A DNA stretch of 64,000 nucleotides from Enterococcus columbae DSM 7374 = ATCC 51263 (GCF_000406925.1 NZ_KE136350.1:102202-166201); one strand, 5' to 3'. Positions 1-9,975 are shown, numbered from the stretch's first letter. Notes: generated by a model from the sequence alone, not told the origin. Numbers and translations: made by a program.

Positions 1-9
1 TTTTGTAAT

Positions 10-130
10 CTGTGTATATCGACTAGCTACTTCATCGGATAAGCCAGCCCGGCTGATAAAGTCTTGTAAGCTATGGACTTTTTCGCCTGGCTGGAGCTTA
101 TCCGCTCGTAGCTGAGCAAGTCGATCTACA
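10..130. repeat. Single copy of the dispersed long-hairpin repeat
   Basis: This stretch is an imperfect palindrome of about 110 bases. The outer arms (cgactagctac near 20 and cgtagctgagcaagtcg ending at 123) pair with bulges. Next come gataagccagcc against ggctggagcttatc, then a centre with aaagtc against gactttt. The right arm shares 19 bases (105-123) exactly with 47359-47377 and resembles the arms at 11986 and 52456. It follows the stop of gor on the minus strand, so it lies in the 3' region of that transcript. The left edge is uncertain because the window begins here. Confidence 0.6.
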
Positions 131-134
131 TCCT

Positions 135-1490
135 TTATTTCATTGTGACAAATTCTTCGGCACCAGTTGGATGAATGGCTACAGTTTGATCAAAATCCGC
201 TTTGGTAGCGCCCATTTTAATCGCTACGGCAAAGCCTTGAAGCATTTCATCAACACCTACACCTATACCGTGTAAACCAATAATTTTTTCTTCTTCACCT
301 AAGCAAATTAATTTCATTACTGATTTTTCACGGTATTCACTTAACGCATAATGCATAGGTGTAAAAGTTGAACGATAGACCTTAATTTGTTCTTCGCCGT
401 ATTTTTCAATAGCCGCTTCTTGTGAATAGCCAATCGTTGCAATTGGTGGATGCGTGAAGATTACTGTTGGTATATTATGATAGTCTAAATGAGCGTTGGT
501 TTGATTATTGAATAAGCGTTCAGATAAGCGCCGACCAGCTGCAATAGCTACTGGCGTTAGCTCCACTTTACCAATAACATCGCCAACAGCATAAATTCCC
601 TTGGCTGTTGTCTGTTGATATTTATCCACAGCAATATAACCTCGTTCATCTAAACGGACATCGGTATGCTCTAAGCCTAGATTTTCCACATTTGGTAGGC
701 GACCACCGGCAAATAAAACATAATCCGTGGTAATCACTTGACCGTTTTCAAACAGCACTTGATATTGTTCACCTATTTTTTCAATAGCTTTTGGTACGTG
801 ATTGGCTCGCGTTTCAATTCCACGTTTTTGATAAATGTCCACTAAAGCCTGGATAATTTCTTGGTCAAATTGGCGAAGTGGGCGTTCTTTGCGATAAGCC
901 CAAGTGACTTGACTACCTAAACCATGCATCACCCCAGCCAATTCAGCTGCAATATAACCTGCACCTAAAACTAAAACTTGTTGAGGCAATTGTGTTAAAG
1001 CAAAGAAATCATTGGAATCCTTCGCATATTCCCCACCTGGAATCGCTAATTTGGCTGGTCTACCTCCTGTCGCAATCAGAATGTTTTCCCCATAATATTC
1101 TTTTTTATCCACAGAAATCACATGTTTATCCACAAATTGTGCATAACCTCTAATCACGTCTACTTTGTTGCTATCTAAGCCTCTTTGATATGCTCCATGT
1201 AAAAATTCAATATATTTTTCACGGTTTTCCACAAGTTTCGCAAAATCAAAGTTTTCCACTTGTGGATAAATACCATAACCTTGACTTTCCATTCGGATCG
1301 CTTCTAACACATGGCTAGCTTGCCACATTACTTTTTTCGGTACACAGCCGACATTGACACAAGTTCCCCCTAAAGCCTTGCCTTCAACTAACAAAACCTT
1401 CGCACCACGCATCGCTGCTCGATTGGCAGAAGCAATCCCACCACTACCACCGCCGATAACGATATAATCATATTTGATTTGCTCTGTCAT
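135..1490 (-). CDS. gor: Glutathione-disulfide reductase
   Basis: A class I pyridine nucleotide-disulfide oxidoreductase of 451 residues, the family's normal length. It reduces oxidised glutathione with NADPH in the cytosol. The N-terminus carries the FAD-binding GGGSGG turn (residues 13-18). The redox pair is Cys44/Cys49 in [10 protein letters not shown] second Rossmann motif, [11 protein letters not shown], begins near residue 177, and the C-terminal HPTGAEE supplies the catalytic His/Glu. The ATG at 1490 follows an AAAGGGG ribosome site. The gene is transcribed alone: an extended -10 lies just upstream, and the next upstream gene ends in a terminator. The alternative is a related reductase for another low-mass thiol, but the motifs and length favour glutathione. 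Confidence 0.9.
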   Translation of the reverse strand: MTEQIKYDYIVIGGGSGGIASANRAAMRGAKVLLVEGKALGGTCVNVGCVPKKVMWQASHVLEAIRMESQGYGIYPQVENFDFAKLVENREKYIEFLHGAYQRGLDSNKVDVIRGYAQFVDKHVISVDKKEYYGENILIATGGRPAKLAIPGGEYAKDSNDFFALTQLPQQVLVLGAGYIAAELAGVMHGLGSQVTWAYRKERPLRQFDQEIIQALVDIYQKRGIETRANHVPKAIEKIGEQYQVLFENGQVITTDYVLFAGGRLPNVENLGLEHTDVRLDERGYIAVDKYQQTTAKGIYAVGDVIGKVELTPVAIAAGRRLSERLFNNQTNAHLDYHNIPTVIFTHPPIATIGYSQEAAIEKYGEEQIKVYRSTFTPMHYALSEYREKSVMKLICLGEEEKIIGLHGIGVGVDEMLQGFAVAIKMGATKADFDQTVAIHPTGAEEFVTMK

Positions 1491-1523
1491 AATTTTTCCC
1501 CTTTATCCATTTATTTTATTATG

Positions 1524-1532
1524 AGTATAGCA
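1524..1532 (-). promoter_or_regulatory. Extended -10 promoter of gor
   Basis: The minus strand reads TGCTATACT, an extended -10 (TGn plus TATACT), 34 bases upstream of the gor start. No convincing -35 is visible. It sits between the terminator of the preceding gene and gor, as expected for a monocistronic unit. The same TGTGCTATACT string precedes pepF. Confidence 0.5.
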
Positions 1533-1565
1533 CAACTGCGCTTTTTTCTTGGCATGATTCGCACT

Positions 1566-1596
1566 AAAAAAGAGGAACGCACCTGCCTTCCTCTTT
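1566..1596 (-). terminator. Terminator after the CPBP protease gene
   Basis: On the minus strand a perfect 9-bp stem (AAAGAGGAA/TTCCTCTTT) with a 13-base loop is followed by a run of T. It lies 17 bases after the CPBP stop. Confidence 0.8.
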
Positions 1597-1612
1597 CAAT
1601 ATTTTTCAATGA

Positions 1613-2296
1613 TTAACGCTGCATTTGAAGAACAATCATCCAAAAACCAAGTAAATTGTTCAAGGCATGAACCGCTAAGCTTTCATTCAGCGAGCGATGC
1701 TTTTGATATGTATAGGTCAAAACTGCACTCATTGCTAAATACACGACCAAATCCCAGGAAAACGCTAAAACATGCAAAAATGCAAAAATAAAAGTTGCCA
1801 GTATGAAAGCCAGCCTTTGATTGGTGAAAGTATGATAAATCAACGCGCGACAAATGGTTTCTTCCACTAACGGAGCCAAAATAACTAAAACTAAACCCAT
1901 TATCCAAACAGGAACCGCACTAAAAAGACTTTCAACCCCTACTTGATTGGCTGTTGTTTGATTTTTTAAAAGGCCAAATAGATTCAAAACCATAGAGATA
2001 CCGATATTGGCTGCTATTAAAATCGCAAACATCTTAAAAAGATAAAAAAGCTTTTCTTTATTCAAATATAATTGCCAGCTTTCTAGCCAACCAATTCCTT
2101 TAAGATAACGATAAAGGAAAAAGACTATTAAAAATAAACTAGCTAAGCCTAAAAATAAGAAAAACTGACGAAAAGTGCCCTGCAAATAAACGCTCATTGA
2201 TAGTAGTGCAACTGGTAATTGTTCTAAAATAAATAAACCAATAAAAATCAGCGTCATTTTCAGATAAAAGAAAAAATTCCTTTGAGGCGATGTCAT
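1613..2296 (-). CDS. CPBP family intramembrane glutamic endopeptidase
   Basis: A multi-pass membrane protein of the CPBP (CAAX protease/bacteriocin-processing, Abi) family, 227 residues from the chosen start. All three family motifs are present in order: EExxxR as EETICR, FxxxH as FAFLH, and HxxxN as HALNN. They lie in the C-terminal half among at least six hydrophobic segments. Family members cleave peptides within the membrane, and in lactic acid bacteria some give bacteriocin immunity or process peptides; the substrate here is unknown. The ATG at 2296 is chosen because AGGAGGGG lies 6 bases upstream. An earlier in-frame ATG at 2359 has no such site. No bacteriocin gene is adjacent. Confidence 0.85.
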   Translation of the reverse strand: MTSPQRNFFFYLKMTLIFIGLFILEQLPVALLSMSVYLQGTFRQFFLFLGLASLFLIVFFLYRYLKGIGWLESWQLYLNKEKLFYLFKMFAILIAANIGISMVLNLFGLLKNQTTANQVGVESLFSAVPVWIMGLVLVILAPLVEETICRALIYHTFTNQRLAFILATFIFAFLHVLAFSWDLVVYLAMSAVLTYTYQKHRSLNESLAVHALNNLLGFWMIVLQMQR

Positions 2297-2454
2297 GTTA
2301 ACCCCTCCTAATTTATCGACTAATCGCAATCGAAAATGGATGCCTACATTTTCAATCAATGATGATTATTGTAACATAAGATGACACAAAAACGAAAATT
2401 GCTAGCTAATTTGTAAAAAAATTAATTTTATTTTTTGGTGTATAACCCTGTAGC

Positions 2455-2515
2455 AAATAAGCTTAGGCCAAGCAAACCAGTCTTTCACCTAGCTAGTTGC
2501 AAAGGCTTATTTATA
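2455..2515. repeat. Short imperfect palindrome, possibly a decayed dispersed repeat
   Basis: Arms aaataagc (2456-2463) and gcttattt (2505-2512) flank a 41-base core containing ctagctag. The AATAAG...CTTATT arms resemble those of the long hairpin modules at 35.6 kb and 60 kb, but the rest does not align well. It may be a remnant or may be unrelated. Confidence 0.3.
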
Positions 2516-2516
2516 A

Positions 2517-2543
2517 ATAAAAACGCCTAGATGGCTCTAAGCG
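2517..2543 (-). terminator. Probable terminator after the 76-residue gene
   Basis: The minus strand has a 7-bp stem (CGCTTAG/CTAGGCG, one G-T pair) followed by TTTTTATTTAT. It begins 11 bases after the stop of the gene at 2554. Confidence 0.6.
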
Positions 2544-2553
2544 CCTAAATAAA

Positions 2554-2784
2554 TTAAGCAAATTCTTTTCCCAAATGAATATTTAAGCCAAATTCAGCTA
2601 GATCCTGATCTTCTATGTCTAACTCATTTTGAATGGTTAATAGCATCTCATAATAGGCTAAACGCTTACCTTCTAAAAACAATCGATCCCCTTCGTTTTG
2701 GATATTTTTAAACTCCGCCTTGACATCATTGGCTTTTTCTATCAATACAGCAATCAAATACTTCAAACTCGCTTCATTCATCAT
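2554..2784 (-). CDS. Small hypothetical protein
   Basis: A 76-residue, soluble, acidic and mostly helical protein that I do not recognise. It has no signal peptide, no membrane segment and no cysteine. The ATG at 2784 follows AGAGGAAA at normal spacing, and a hairpin terminator follows the stop, so it looks like a genuine single-gene unit. It contains a helix with Lys/Asp/Glu alternation (residues 15-45), which would suit a small regulator or partner protein, but nothing in the sequence fixes a function. Confidence 0.65.
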   Translation of the reverse strand: MMNEASLKYLIAVLIEKANDVKAEFKNIQNEGDRLFLEGKRLAYYEMLLTIQNELDIEDQDLAEFGLNIHLGKEFA

Positions 2785-2900
2785 TGATTTCCTCTTTTCT
2801 AAATTTTTAATCTAGCTACTTAGATTATAGTTTATAGCTATACTATCCGCAGCTTTTTTTAGCTTATTTTACAAAAAATCTAGACAACCAACGATTAGAG

Positions 2901-2960
2901 AATAGCATAAACAGTTCAAGGGCTAGCCAATTTCAGCTAACCCTTGGATAGTTTGCTATT
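2901..2960. other. Large interrupted hairpin
   Basis: An inner 11-bp stem (CAAGGGCTAGC at 2917-2927 with GCTAACCCTTG at 2936-2946, one mismatch) is nested in an outer stem (aatagcataaac with gtttgctatt). It lies 70 bases beyond the stop of the U32 gene on the minus strand, without a T-run on that side. It could be a 3'-end stabiliser or part of a termination region. Confidence 0.45.
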
Positions 2961-3027
2961 TTAATGTTCAAAGTGATGCGCAAAAGGAACTCATTCAATA
3001 AAAAACTTGATATATCAACCTTTTACC

Positions 3028-4275
3028 TTAGCTTTCTTTTTTCTTACGCATCATATCACCAGGTTTGACTGGTTCTAAAACAGGCATCGTCAAAATCATC
3101 ATTGGATTTGGAGCACGATCAATTAATTCGCCTTCATCATTTTTCATCCATTCAACGGTTTGATGGAAATGATGGAAACCTGGTCCATAGAATTCTACTT
3201 CATCCCCTACACTAAAATGGTTCCGTTGTCGGATGGTCGCAATTTTGGTTTCTGGATCATAACTTAGCACTTCACCGATAAATTTGTATTCTGGAATTTT
3301 ACGACGAGCACCAAATAACTGATCGTTTTCAGTTGGAATATGATAGTAAAAACCAGTAGACAGCTCACGTTGCGCTACTTTCCATAATTCATCAATCCAT
3401 TCTTGCTTGCAAACATAATTTTCTGGATCAGCCATATAGCTATCGACAGCTGCTCGGTAAACATTACATACTGTTGAAACATAGTGAATGGATTTCATTC
3501 GTCCTTCAATTTTAAAGCTATCTACGCCATTTTGAATCAAATCAGGTAAATGCTCAATCATGGACATATCGACCGCACTCATTGAAAATTCCTCAGCCAC
3601 TGCACCGTTTTTAACCAAGCTCCGACGCTCAGTTCCAAAAGGCATATCATATAAATCATATTTCCAACGGCAAGACTGTGAACAACCCCCACGGTTCGCA
3701 TCACGCATGGACATATGATTAGATAAAGTACAACGACCAGAATAAGAAATACACATCGCGCCATGAATAAAGGCTTCAATCTCAATATCTGTATTTTTTC
3801 TAATCTCCGCCACTTCTTCCATCGACACTTCACGCGCTAAAACCACTCGTTCCAAACCTTCTTCTTTCCAAAACTCTAAGGTTTCAAAGTTGGTAGCTGA
3901 CGCTTGCGTAGATAAATGAACCGGTAAACCAGGCGCTTCAGTGATACAAATCTCAATTAACGCTGGATCTGACACGATGACTGCCGAAATACCCACATCA
4001 CGTAATTGACGGAAGAATTCACCCGCACCGGCCTGATTGCCTTCATGGGTAACCATATTTGCTGCCACATAGACCTTGGCGTTATGTGCCTTAGCAAACG
4101 CCACTCCTTCTGCCATCTCTTCATAGGTAAAATTTCCCGCTCTAGAACGTAAGCCATAAGCATTCCCGCCGATATATACAGCATCTGCACCATAATGAAT
4201 CGCTGTTTTTAGCTTTTCTAAAGTACCAGCAGGGGCTAAAATCTCGGGACGTTTTAATGTTTGTTTTGTTGTCAT
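3028..4275 (-). CDS. U32 family protein, tRNA 5-hydroxyuridine hydroxylation (YrrO/TrhP2-like)
   Basis: A 415-residue member of the 'peptidase U32' family. The signature region reads EAFIHGAMCISYSGRC, followed by further cysteines in GGCSQSCRW. The conserved cysteines are thought to hold an iron-sulfur cluster. In Bacillus the YrrN-YrrO pair, and in E. coli TrhP, make 5-hydroxyuridine at position 34 of tRNA using prephenate-dependent chemistry; older annotation as a collagenase is unlikely here. The ATG at 4275 follows GAAAGGAAAAAC. It lies 17 bases behind its shorter paralogue at 4293-5213, so the two form an operon and probably a heteromeric enzyme. Confidence 0.85.
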   Translation of the reverse strand: MTTKQTLKRPEILAPAGTLEKLKTAIHYGADAVYIGGNAYGLRSRAGNFTYEEMAEGVAFAKAHNAKVYVAANMVTHEGNQAGAGEFFRQLRDVGISAVIVSDPALIEICITEAPGLPVHLSTQASATNFETLEFWKEEGLERVVLAREVSMEEVAEIRKNTDIEIEAFIHGAMCISYSGRCTLSNHMSMRDANRGGCSQSCRWKYDLYDMPFGTERRSLVKNGAVAEEFSMSAVDMSMIEHLPDLIQNGVDSFKIEGRMKSIHYVSTVCNVYRAAVDSYMADPENYVCKQEWIDELWKVAQRELSTGFYYHIPTENDQLFGARRKIPEYKFIGEVLSYDPETKIATIRQRNHFSVGDEVEFYGPGFHHFHQTVEWMKNDEGELIDRAPNPMMILTMPVLEPVKPGDMMRKKKES

Positions 4276-4292
4276 TGTTTTTCCTTTCTCAA

Positions 4293-5213
4293 CTATTTAA
4301 TTGCATCTGGGTCCATATAATAAAAACCGGTTGTTAATTCTCGATTGGCTGGGTGATGCTGTTCAATCGTTGCATTCAACTGTGCGCATAACGCTTCAGT
4401 AAAATGATTAGCTTCAATTGCTTTACGCGCTTGATCAAAGCATTCAGCAATTGCCACAAAATCATCACCTGGACAAAAAATGCCATCTAGTTTCCAAGTT
4501 GTAAACTGATATTCGACTAAATCAGTCAGTTCATTCATCAGTTGAATATCCTTATCGGCAAAAATATGCGTGCCATGACTATCCTCAAAAATTGAATAAT
4601 GCGTTTCTGCTTTTTTCGGCTCAGCTAAGAATAAACCACGCTCTTTAGCAACAGACTCATTTTGTTGGGTAAAATTATAATAATTTTTTAGCAATGGACG
4701 TAAAGATTGATGAATACAGGTGGCCCCATATACCAAGACTTCGGCCGGAATAACTAATTCCTGAGACATAATCTTCATCTCTTCAAAAGGAACTTCACGT
4801 GCCAAAACAGCTCCTATTGCGCCTTTTTTGGCCCAAAAATTCATTTGGCGCGCACTGGTAACTAAAGTCTCGCCATCATAGACAAATGGTAAAGCTAATT
4901 CCGGTTGCTTACGCATAATATAGACAATCCCTGGATCACCCAGAGAAATCACATCTACCTCAATCTCCTTTAAGAAAGCTAGATATTCCGGAACCTCTTT
5001 CATTTTTTCCGGGTGCATAATCCCGTTTACCGCCACCATTGCTTTTTTCCCTTGACTGTGGGCTAACTGCACTAATTGACGTTGTTCTTCACGCGAAAAA
5101 TGATGAGGTAATCTTAAACCAAAGCGTTCCTCTCCAAAAAACAAGACATCTACAGAGGGTAATAACTTGTGTGCTTGTTCTATTGATTCAACTGTTGCAA
5201 TGATAGTAATCAT
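4293..5213 (-). CDS. U32 family protein, short partner (YrrN/TrhP1-like)
   Basis: A 306-residue U32 paralogue upstream of the longer U32 gene. It keeps the fold-typical stretch VLVYGATCIHQSLRPLL, but lacks the second cysteine of the signature (GRC becomes LRP) and the GGCSQSC cluster. It is therefore probably the non-cluster partner of the downstream protein, as YrrN is to YrrO in Bacillus. The C-terminal ELTTGFYYM echoes ELSTGFYYH in its partner, showing common descent. The ATG at 5213 has AAAGGAGC about 10 bases upstream. Confidence 0.8.
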   Translation of the reverse strand: MITIIATVESIEQAHKLLPSVDVLFFGEERFGLRLPHHFSREEQRQLVQLAHSQGKKAMVAVNGIMHPEKMKEVPEYLAFLKEIEVDVISLGDPGIVYIMRKQPELALPFVYDGETLVTSARQMNFWAKKGAIGAVLAREVPFEEMKIMSQELVIPAEVLVYGATCIHQSLRPLLKNYYNFTQQNESVAKERGLFLAEPKKAETHYSIFEDSHGTHIFADKDIQLMNELTDLVEYQFTTWKLDGIFCPGDDFVAIAECFDQARKAIEANHFTEALCAQLNATIEQHHPANRELTTGFYYMDPDAIK

Positions 5214-6073
5214 TTTTTCGGTTGCTCCTTTAAAATTTAATCCTATGTATCACAAAGAAAATTTAAAACTATGTACACACCTTCACTAACGGCTGTTTTT
5301 TATGTTCACTTGAATCATTATTCCCATGATACAACAGGCAATAATACTGTATCATTAATCTTTACTTTTGGCAATGGCTGCTCCATTGGTACATAGATCG
5401 GATAAAAAACACTAACCTTTAAATTCTCTTAACCTTTATTTGTTATCTTAAAAATAAATGATATGTTAAAAAATCATTATTAAAAGCATATAAAATGGGT
5501 TATATAATTAAATAATGATAATGACTAATATATTAAAAATATTTTTTATAAAAGTATTTTATCTATTGATAAATATGATGTAAAATTGCTATGTAAATTC
5601 CACTATAAATAAATTTAGTCACTCACTCCCCCCAGAGCTCTAAATGATACGCTTTTAGTGGAGCTTACAATTCATGCTTAAAAGAGGTGAGGTAAGGCTT
5701 TATTTATCAACGACTAAATAAAGAAAATCAAAACTAAGCTAGTGGGTGTTTACACTTTGAGTAGTTGAATCAGTTCAACTGAAGGTTAGATAGATAGAAA
5801 AGGAAATTGTGAACCTAAACGAATCAAGCTGTATCCATCCCTAATCAGACATTACTTGATAATCATTTACACTGAATTATCCAAGGTACGATTGTTTACA
5901 AACGACAAAACAAAAGAACCTCCATACAACGACATAAAAAAACGACAATCGTGTAAATGTATTCTCCATACTATCAATTTACGTAATGTTTGATCAAAAA
6001 ACTCCATACAACGACATCAATTCAAGATCACAATTTCCCAAGAAAAATATTAAAAAAAACGACATCATTTTAA
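5214..6073. other. Long AT-rich gene-free region
   Basis: About 860 bases without a supported gene on either strand. It should contain the yrrN promoter at its left end. It holds an inverted repeat (gtaaattccactataaa near 5595 with ttttagtggagcttac near 5656, a few mismatches), a 16-base direct repeat (5920 and 6002) and several ACGACA strings between 5900 and 6070. A minus-strand frame ending at 5318 reads VFYPIYVPMEQP but has no start codon or ribosome site, so it is at most a gene remnant. Confidence 0.5.
5920..6017. repeat. 16-base direct repeat with ACGACA motifs
   Basis: The string ctccatacaacgacat occurs exactly at 5920-5935 and 6002-6017, 82 bases apart. A partial third copy (ctccatac) lies near 5964. 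Further acgaca strings lie near 5902, 5942 and 6059. The purpose is unknown. Confidence 0.55.
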
Positions 6074-6128
6074 AAGGCTAGTCCTATAACAAACGGATGA
6101 TCATCATCTTTTGTTTAGGACCAGCCTT
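6074..6128 (-). terminator. Terminator of the ctsR-clpC operon
   Basis: The stem pairs aaggctagtccta (6074-6086) with taggaccagcctt (6116-6128), one mismatch; acaaa/tttgt extends it inward. On the minus strand it is followed by TTTAAAA. It begins 14 bases after the clpC stop. Confidence 0.8.
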
Positions 6129-6141
6129 TATTTATTATTCC

Positions 6142-8658
6142 TTAACTTTCGGTGGCTGTCAAGGCTTCTAGGGGTGTTTGCGCTAATACATCTTTCACAT
6201 TTAATGTAATTTGCCCCTTAGATGCCCCGATCGTCACTTTATCGCCTAATTGAACTTGACCAGATAATAAAGCCTCACTTAAACGATCTTCAATTTGCTT
6301 TTGTAGAGCACGACGAATAGGTCTTGCACCATATTCAGGATCAAAGCCTGCCTTGCCGATCACGTCAATGGCAGCTGCAGTAATTTTCAACTGAATGCCT
6401 TGTTCTTTTAGACGAGCGATAATTTGTTTGCTCATAATTTTCACAATTTCATGAATTTCACTTTCGACTAAGGAACGGAAGACCACCGTTTCATCAATAC
6501 GGTTAAGAAACTCTGGACGATAGGTCTTTTTCAATTCCTCTAAAATCCGTTTTTCCATCGCACGATAATCCTTGCTTTGATCCACTGCATTGAAACCAAC
6601 ACTTTTTTCTTCGCGTAATTGGGTCGCACCAATATTAGAAGTCATAATCAAAATAGTGTTTCTAAAATCAACGCGCCGTCCCTTCGCATCTGTTAAATAG
6701 CCATCGTCTAACACTTGCAATAAAATGTTAAAGATATCTGGATGCGCCTTTTCAACCTCATCAAGTAAGATGACCGAATATGGTTTGGTACGAACTTTTT
6801 CTGTTAATTGGCCCCCTTCTTCATAGCCAACATAACCTGGAGGCGAACCAATGAGACGAGAAGTCGAGTATTTCTCCATAAATTCCGACATATCAACCCT
6901 AATTAACGCATCCTCACTACCAAACATCGCTTGCGCTAAAGCTTTAGCCAATTCAGTTTTACCGACACCGGTTGGGCCTAAGAACATAAACGAACCAATT
7001 GGTCGATTTGGATCCTTCAAACCACTTCTAGCCCGTCGAATCGCTCGTGCCACTGCTTCAACTGCCTTATCTTGTCCAACCACTCGTTGATGAAGAATCT
7101 TTTCTAAATCAAGCAAACGTTGACTTTCTTTTTTGGCAATCTGTTGAACAGGAACACCTGTCCACTCAGAAACTACTTCTGCTACATCCTCAGCCCCGAC
7201 AACTTTGCCATTTTCTTGATTAAGGGCCTCTTCTTTTTCCATCTCTTTAATTAGCTTCTCACTTAATTTCTTTTCAGTTAGGCGTAGCTTAGCTGCTTCT
7301 TCAAAGGATTGGCTATAAATTGCCTTTTCTTTGTCCGTCACTACTTGTGCTAATTCTAATTGCAATTGATTCACTTTAGATGGCTGACTTGCTGTATCTA
7401 ATCGAACCTTCGCTGCGGATTCATCAATTAAATCAATCGCTTTATCAGGTAGTTGTCGCGAATGGATATAACGTACAGACATTTGAACAGCTGCCTCAAT
7501 CGCCTCATCAGAAATAGTTAACCCATGGTGGGCTTCATATCTTGCTCGTAACCCTTTCAAAATTTGTACAGCTTCTTCAGCAGTTGGTTCATCTACTTGA
7601 ACACGAGCTAAGCGACGTTCAAAGGCGCTATCTTTTTCGATATATTTTTGATATTCATTTAAAGTAGTCGCACCAATTAGCTGCAATTCACCTCTAGCTA
7701 AAGCAGGCTTCAAGATATTAGAAGCATCTACTGAACCTTCAGCGCTACCAGCACCAATCAAAGTATGAATTTCATCAATAAACAGGATAATTTCACCGTC
7801 TTGATAAATTTCATCAATGATTTTTTTCATGCGTTCTTCAAATTCACCACGGAATTTAGTGCCCGCAACCAAAGCGCCCATATCCAGCATCATCACGCGC
7901 TTGCGTTGCATTTCTTCAGGAACCTCACCCATAACAATCCGTTGCGCTAAGCCTTCAACAATCGCTGTCTTACCTACCCCGGGCTCACCAACGAGAACGG
8001 GATTGTTTTTCGTTCGTCGACTCAACACCTGCACTAGGCGGCGGACTTCCTTGTTACGACCAACCACTGGATCTAGACGTTGTTCAAAAGCTAAGCGAGT
8101 TAAATCACGAGCTAAGGCATCTAGGGTCGGTGTGCCCTCCATTGTTTCAGCCTTAGTTTGATTTTGTGCTTTACGACGTGCATTAGGAATGCCGGTTGTT
8201 GAATGACCTTGTTCGCCTAAGCCCATCTTCTTTTTCAATAATTGGCGCATGCGAGATAAGCTCAAGCCTAAATTAAGCATAATTCTGGAAGCTAAAATCT
8301 CTTCATCACGCAATAAACCTAAAAGTAAATGTTCAGTACCAATTTTAGGTGAACCAGAACGCTTCGCTTCATCATTAGCATAAGCGATAATCTGCTTAAC
8401 CCTTGGTGAATACGGCAAATAATAGTTTTCTGGATAAGATTTAATAATACCATAACCCGTAAAATGCTCAATTTCTTCACGGATATCCGCATCCTGGATA
8501 TTCATCTCTCTTAGCGTTTTACCGGCAATTCCTTCTTGTTCAATCACTAAAGCCAACAATAAATGCTCCGAACCAATTGTTTGGTGTCTGAAAAATTTTG
8601 CCTCTTCTTGGGCAATCATCAGCACCTCTTTGGCTCTAGGTGTAAATAGTTCTTCCAT
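6142..8658 (-). CDS. clpC: ATP-dependent Clp protease ATP-binding subunit ClpC
   Basis: An 838-residue class I Hsp100 AAA+ unfoldase that feeds substrates into ClpP. Paired Clp N repeats occupy residues 1-145. The first AAA module has Walker A GEPGVGKT at 224-231 and Walker B ILFIDE near 291. A UVR-like middle segment lies around 430-480, as in MecA-dependent ClpC. The second module has Walker A GPTGVGKT at 561-568, with a C-terminal sensor/ClpP-docking domain. The start at 8658 follows AGGAGGG. It is 12 bases downstream of ctsR, so the two genes form a CtsR-controlled stress operon. Confidence 0.97.
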   Translation of the reverse strand: MEELFTPRAKEVLMIAQEEAKFFRHQTIGSEHLLLALVIEQEGIAGKTLREMNIQDADIREEIEHFTGYGIIKSYPENYYLPYSPRVKQIIAYANDEAKRSGSPKIGTEHLLLGLLRDEEILASRIMLNLGLSLSRMRQLLKKKMGLGEQGHSTTGIPNARRKAQNQTKAETMEGTPTLDALARDLTRLAFEQRLDPVVGRNKEVRRLVQVLSRRTKNNPVLVGEPGVGKTAIVEGLAQRIVMGEVPEEMQRKRVMMLDMGALVAGTKFRGEFEERMKKIIDEIYQDGEIILFIDEIHTLIGAGSAEGSVDASNILKPALARGELQLIGATTLNEYQKYIEKDSAFERRLARVQVDEPTAEEAVQILKGLRARYEAHHGLTISDEAIEAAVQMSVRYIHSRQLPDKAIDLIDESAAKVRLDTASQPSKVNQLQLELAQVVTDKEKAIYSQSFEEAAKLRLTEKKLSEKLIKEMEKEEALNQENGKVVGAEDVAEVVSEWTGVPVQQIAKKESQRLLDLEKILHQRVVGQDKAVEAVARAIRRARSGLKDPNRPIGSFMFLGPTGVGKTELAKALAQAMFGSEDALIRVDMSEFMEKYSTSRLIGSPPGYVGYEEGGQLTEKVRTKPYSVILLDEVEKAHPDIFNILLQVLDDGYLTDAKGRRVDFRNTILIMTSNIGATQLREEKSVGFNAVDQSKDYRAMEKRILEELKKTYRPEFLNRIDETVVFRSLVESEIHEIVKIMSKQIIARLKEQGIQLKITAAAIDVIGKAGFDPEYGARPIRRALQKQIEDRLSEALLSGQVQLGDKVTIGASKGQITLNVKDVLAQTPLEALTATES

Positions 8659-8670
8659 TTTACATCCCTC

Positions 8671-9132
8671 CTATATCTCGTAGCTTAACCTTTGTAATAA
8701 TGCATGCATTAAGTTTGCACGTATTTTATTTTCATTACCCTCTTTACCTAATACCTGTTTAGCAAGCAACGCCAATAGTAAATGGCCTTCCTTTTGCGTC
8801 AATAGCTCTTCTTCATACAGCTTTTGAATGATTGCCTGCGCATCTTTTTCAGATAAGCTATCTGTAAACAAGGCATCCATCTGACTTAAAAAGCTCTGAT
8901 GGTTGCTGATACGAACCTTTTCAATTCGAATATAGCCACCACCCCCACGCTTACTTTCCACATTATACCCTTTTTGAACAGTAAATCGTGTATTGATGAC
9001 ATAATTAATTTGTGAAGGTACACAATCAAATAGATCTGCCATTTCTGCTCGCCGAATCTCAATCATTGCCTGTTCTTCCAAAAACTTCTTTAAATAAGCT
9101 TCAATTAAATCAGAAGTATTGTGATTGCTCAT
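8671..9132 (-). CDS. ctsR: Transcriptional repressor CtsR
   Basis: The class III heat-shock repressor of Firmicutes, 153 residues from the chosen start. It has the winged-helix N-terminal domain with the glycine-rich wing (KRGGGGYIRI) that reads DNA, and the C-terminal four-helix domain. CtsR releases its operators on heat stress. The ATG at 9132 is chosen over an in-frame start 87 bases earlier because AAGGAAGGTG lies just upstream. The longer frame would also run through the promoter and the CtsR operator. The operator just ahead of the gene implies autoregulation together with clpC. Confidence 0.95.
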   Translation of the reverse strand: MSNHNTSDLIEAYLKKFLEEQAMIEIRRAEMADLFDCVPSQINYVINTRFTVQKGYNVESKRGGGGYIRIEKVRISNHQSFLSQMDALFTDSLSEKDAQAIIQKLYEEELLTQKEGHLLLALLAKQVLGKEGNENKIRANLMHALLQRLSYEI

Positions 9133-9146
9133 TGCCACGCACCTTC

Positions 9147-9195
9147 CTTGACTAATATTGACCTTAATTATACAGAATTTTTCCATAATTAGCAA
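9147..9195 (-). promoter_or_regulatory. ctsR-clpC promoter and CtsR operator
   Basis: On the minus strand TTGCTA (9190-9195) and TATAAT (9167-9172) are separated by 17 bases. Immediately downstream, at 9147-9163, lies GGTCAAT-ATT-AGTCAAG. This is two direct heptads spaced by three bases, the layout of the CtsR consensus (A/G)GTCAAANAN(A/G)GTCAAA. Only the last base of each heptad departs from consensus. Confidence 0.88.
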
Positions 9196-9251
9196 AAAAT
9201 GCAACTTAGATTCAACCAAAGTGTAACGCTCTACAAAAAGAATAGCTGGTA

Positions 9252-9827
9252 CTATCTAGCAAGGACGCCATACAAAAATAAATCGATTGCTTGATCAAGC
9301 GGTATCTGCTTTTTAGAATGACCACTAGGGGATTTAAACATCATATAAGTAGATAAGACCGTAAATAATTGTACGACAATCACCTCTTCTTTAATTCCCT
9401 CATATAAGGGTAATTCACTGCTTTTTAGCACACGGACAAATGGCGCTTGAAAGGATTCTTGCCAAATCACCATTAATCGTGAGGCGGACTCTCGTGGTAA
9501 AGCACGATGAATATCCTTAAACATCTGTGAAAAATCAAAAGGATGCTCGGTCTGTAAAAAATCTACCATTGCTATCAGTTTTTCTTTTAACGTCCAATCT
9601 TTTGAAGCCAAACGATTCAATTCACTAGCTACTTTTTGTGAAATAGATTCTAAAACACTGATGTAGATTTCTTCCTTATTAGGAAAATGATAGTAAAGAT
9701 TCGGTTGCGTAATCCCTACCTTTTCAGCAATTTGTCTGGTTGATGTAGCATCAAAGCCCTGAATCATAAACAACTGTTCAGCTGCAGTGATAATGCGCTG
9801 ACGTAAATATTCTTTATTTGCCACCAT
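9252..9827 (-). CDS. TetR/AcrR family transcriptional regulator
   Basis: A 191-residue regulator. Its N-terminal TetR helix-turn-helix is clear (AAEQLFMIQGFDATSTRQIAE is the fold-typical run), continuing to GITQPNLYYHF. The C-terminal ligand domain is variable and its ligand cannot be read. The ATG at 9827 is preferred because GGGGGAG lies 5 bases upstream; a GTG at 9833 would overlap that site. The neighbouring ABC transporter (9976-11732) on the same strand has tandem palindromes before its first gene, so control of that operon by this protein is a reasonable inference. Confidence 0.88.
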   Translation of the reverse strand: MVANKEYLRQRIITAAEQLFMIQGFDATSTRQIAEKVGITQPNLYYHFPNKEEIYISVLESISQKVASELNRLASKDWTLKEKLIAMVDFLQTEHPFDFSQMFKDIHRALPRESASRLMVIWQESFQAPFVRVLKSSELPLYEGIKEEVIVVQLFTVLSTYMMFKSPSGHSKKQIPLDQAIDLFLYGVLAR

Positions 9828-9926
9828 CGACACTCCCCCGTAAAAAAATTACTCTCCACCTGTATATTTTAGCATTTTACAATTATTTTTTTTATAAAAA
9901 TTAAACAAAAAATTAAAAAAACTATT

Positions 9927-9961
9927 GAGAAATTAGCTAGCGCCAAGCTAGCTAATTTCTC
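9927..9961. terminator. Strong terminator after the ABC transporter operon
   Basis: A perfect 15-bp stem (GAGAAATTAGCTAGC/GCTAGCTAATTTCTC) with a 5-base loop. On the minus strand AATAGTTTTTTT follows. It separates the ABC operon from the tetR gene. Confidence 0.9.
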
Positions 9962-9975
9962 ATTAGTTTTTGCTT

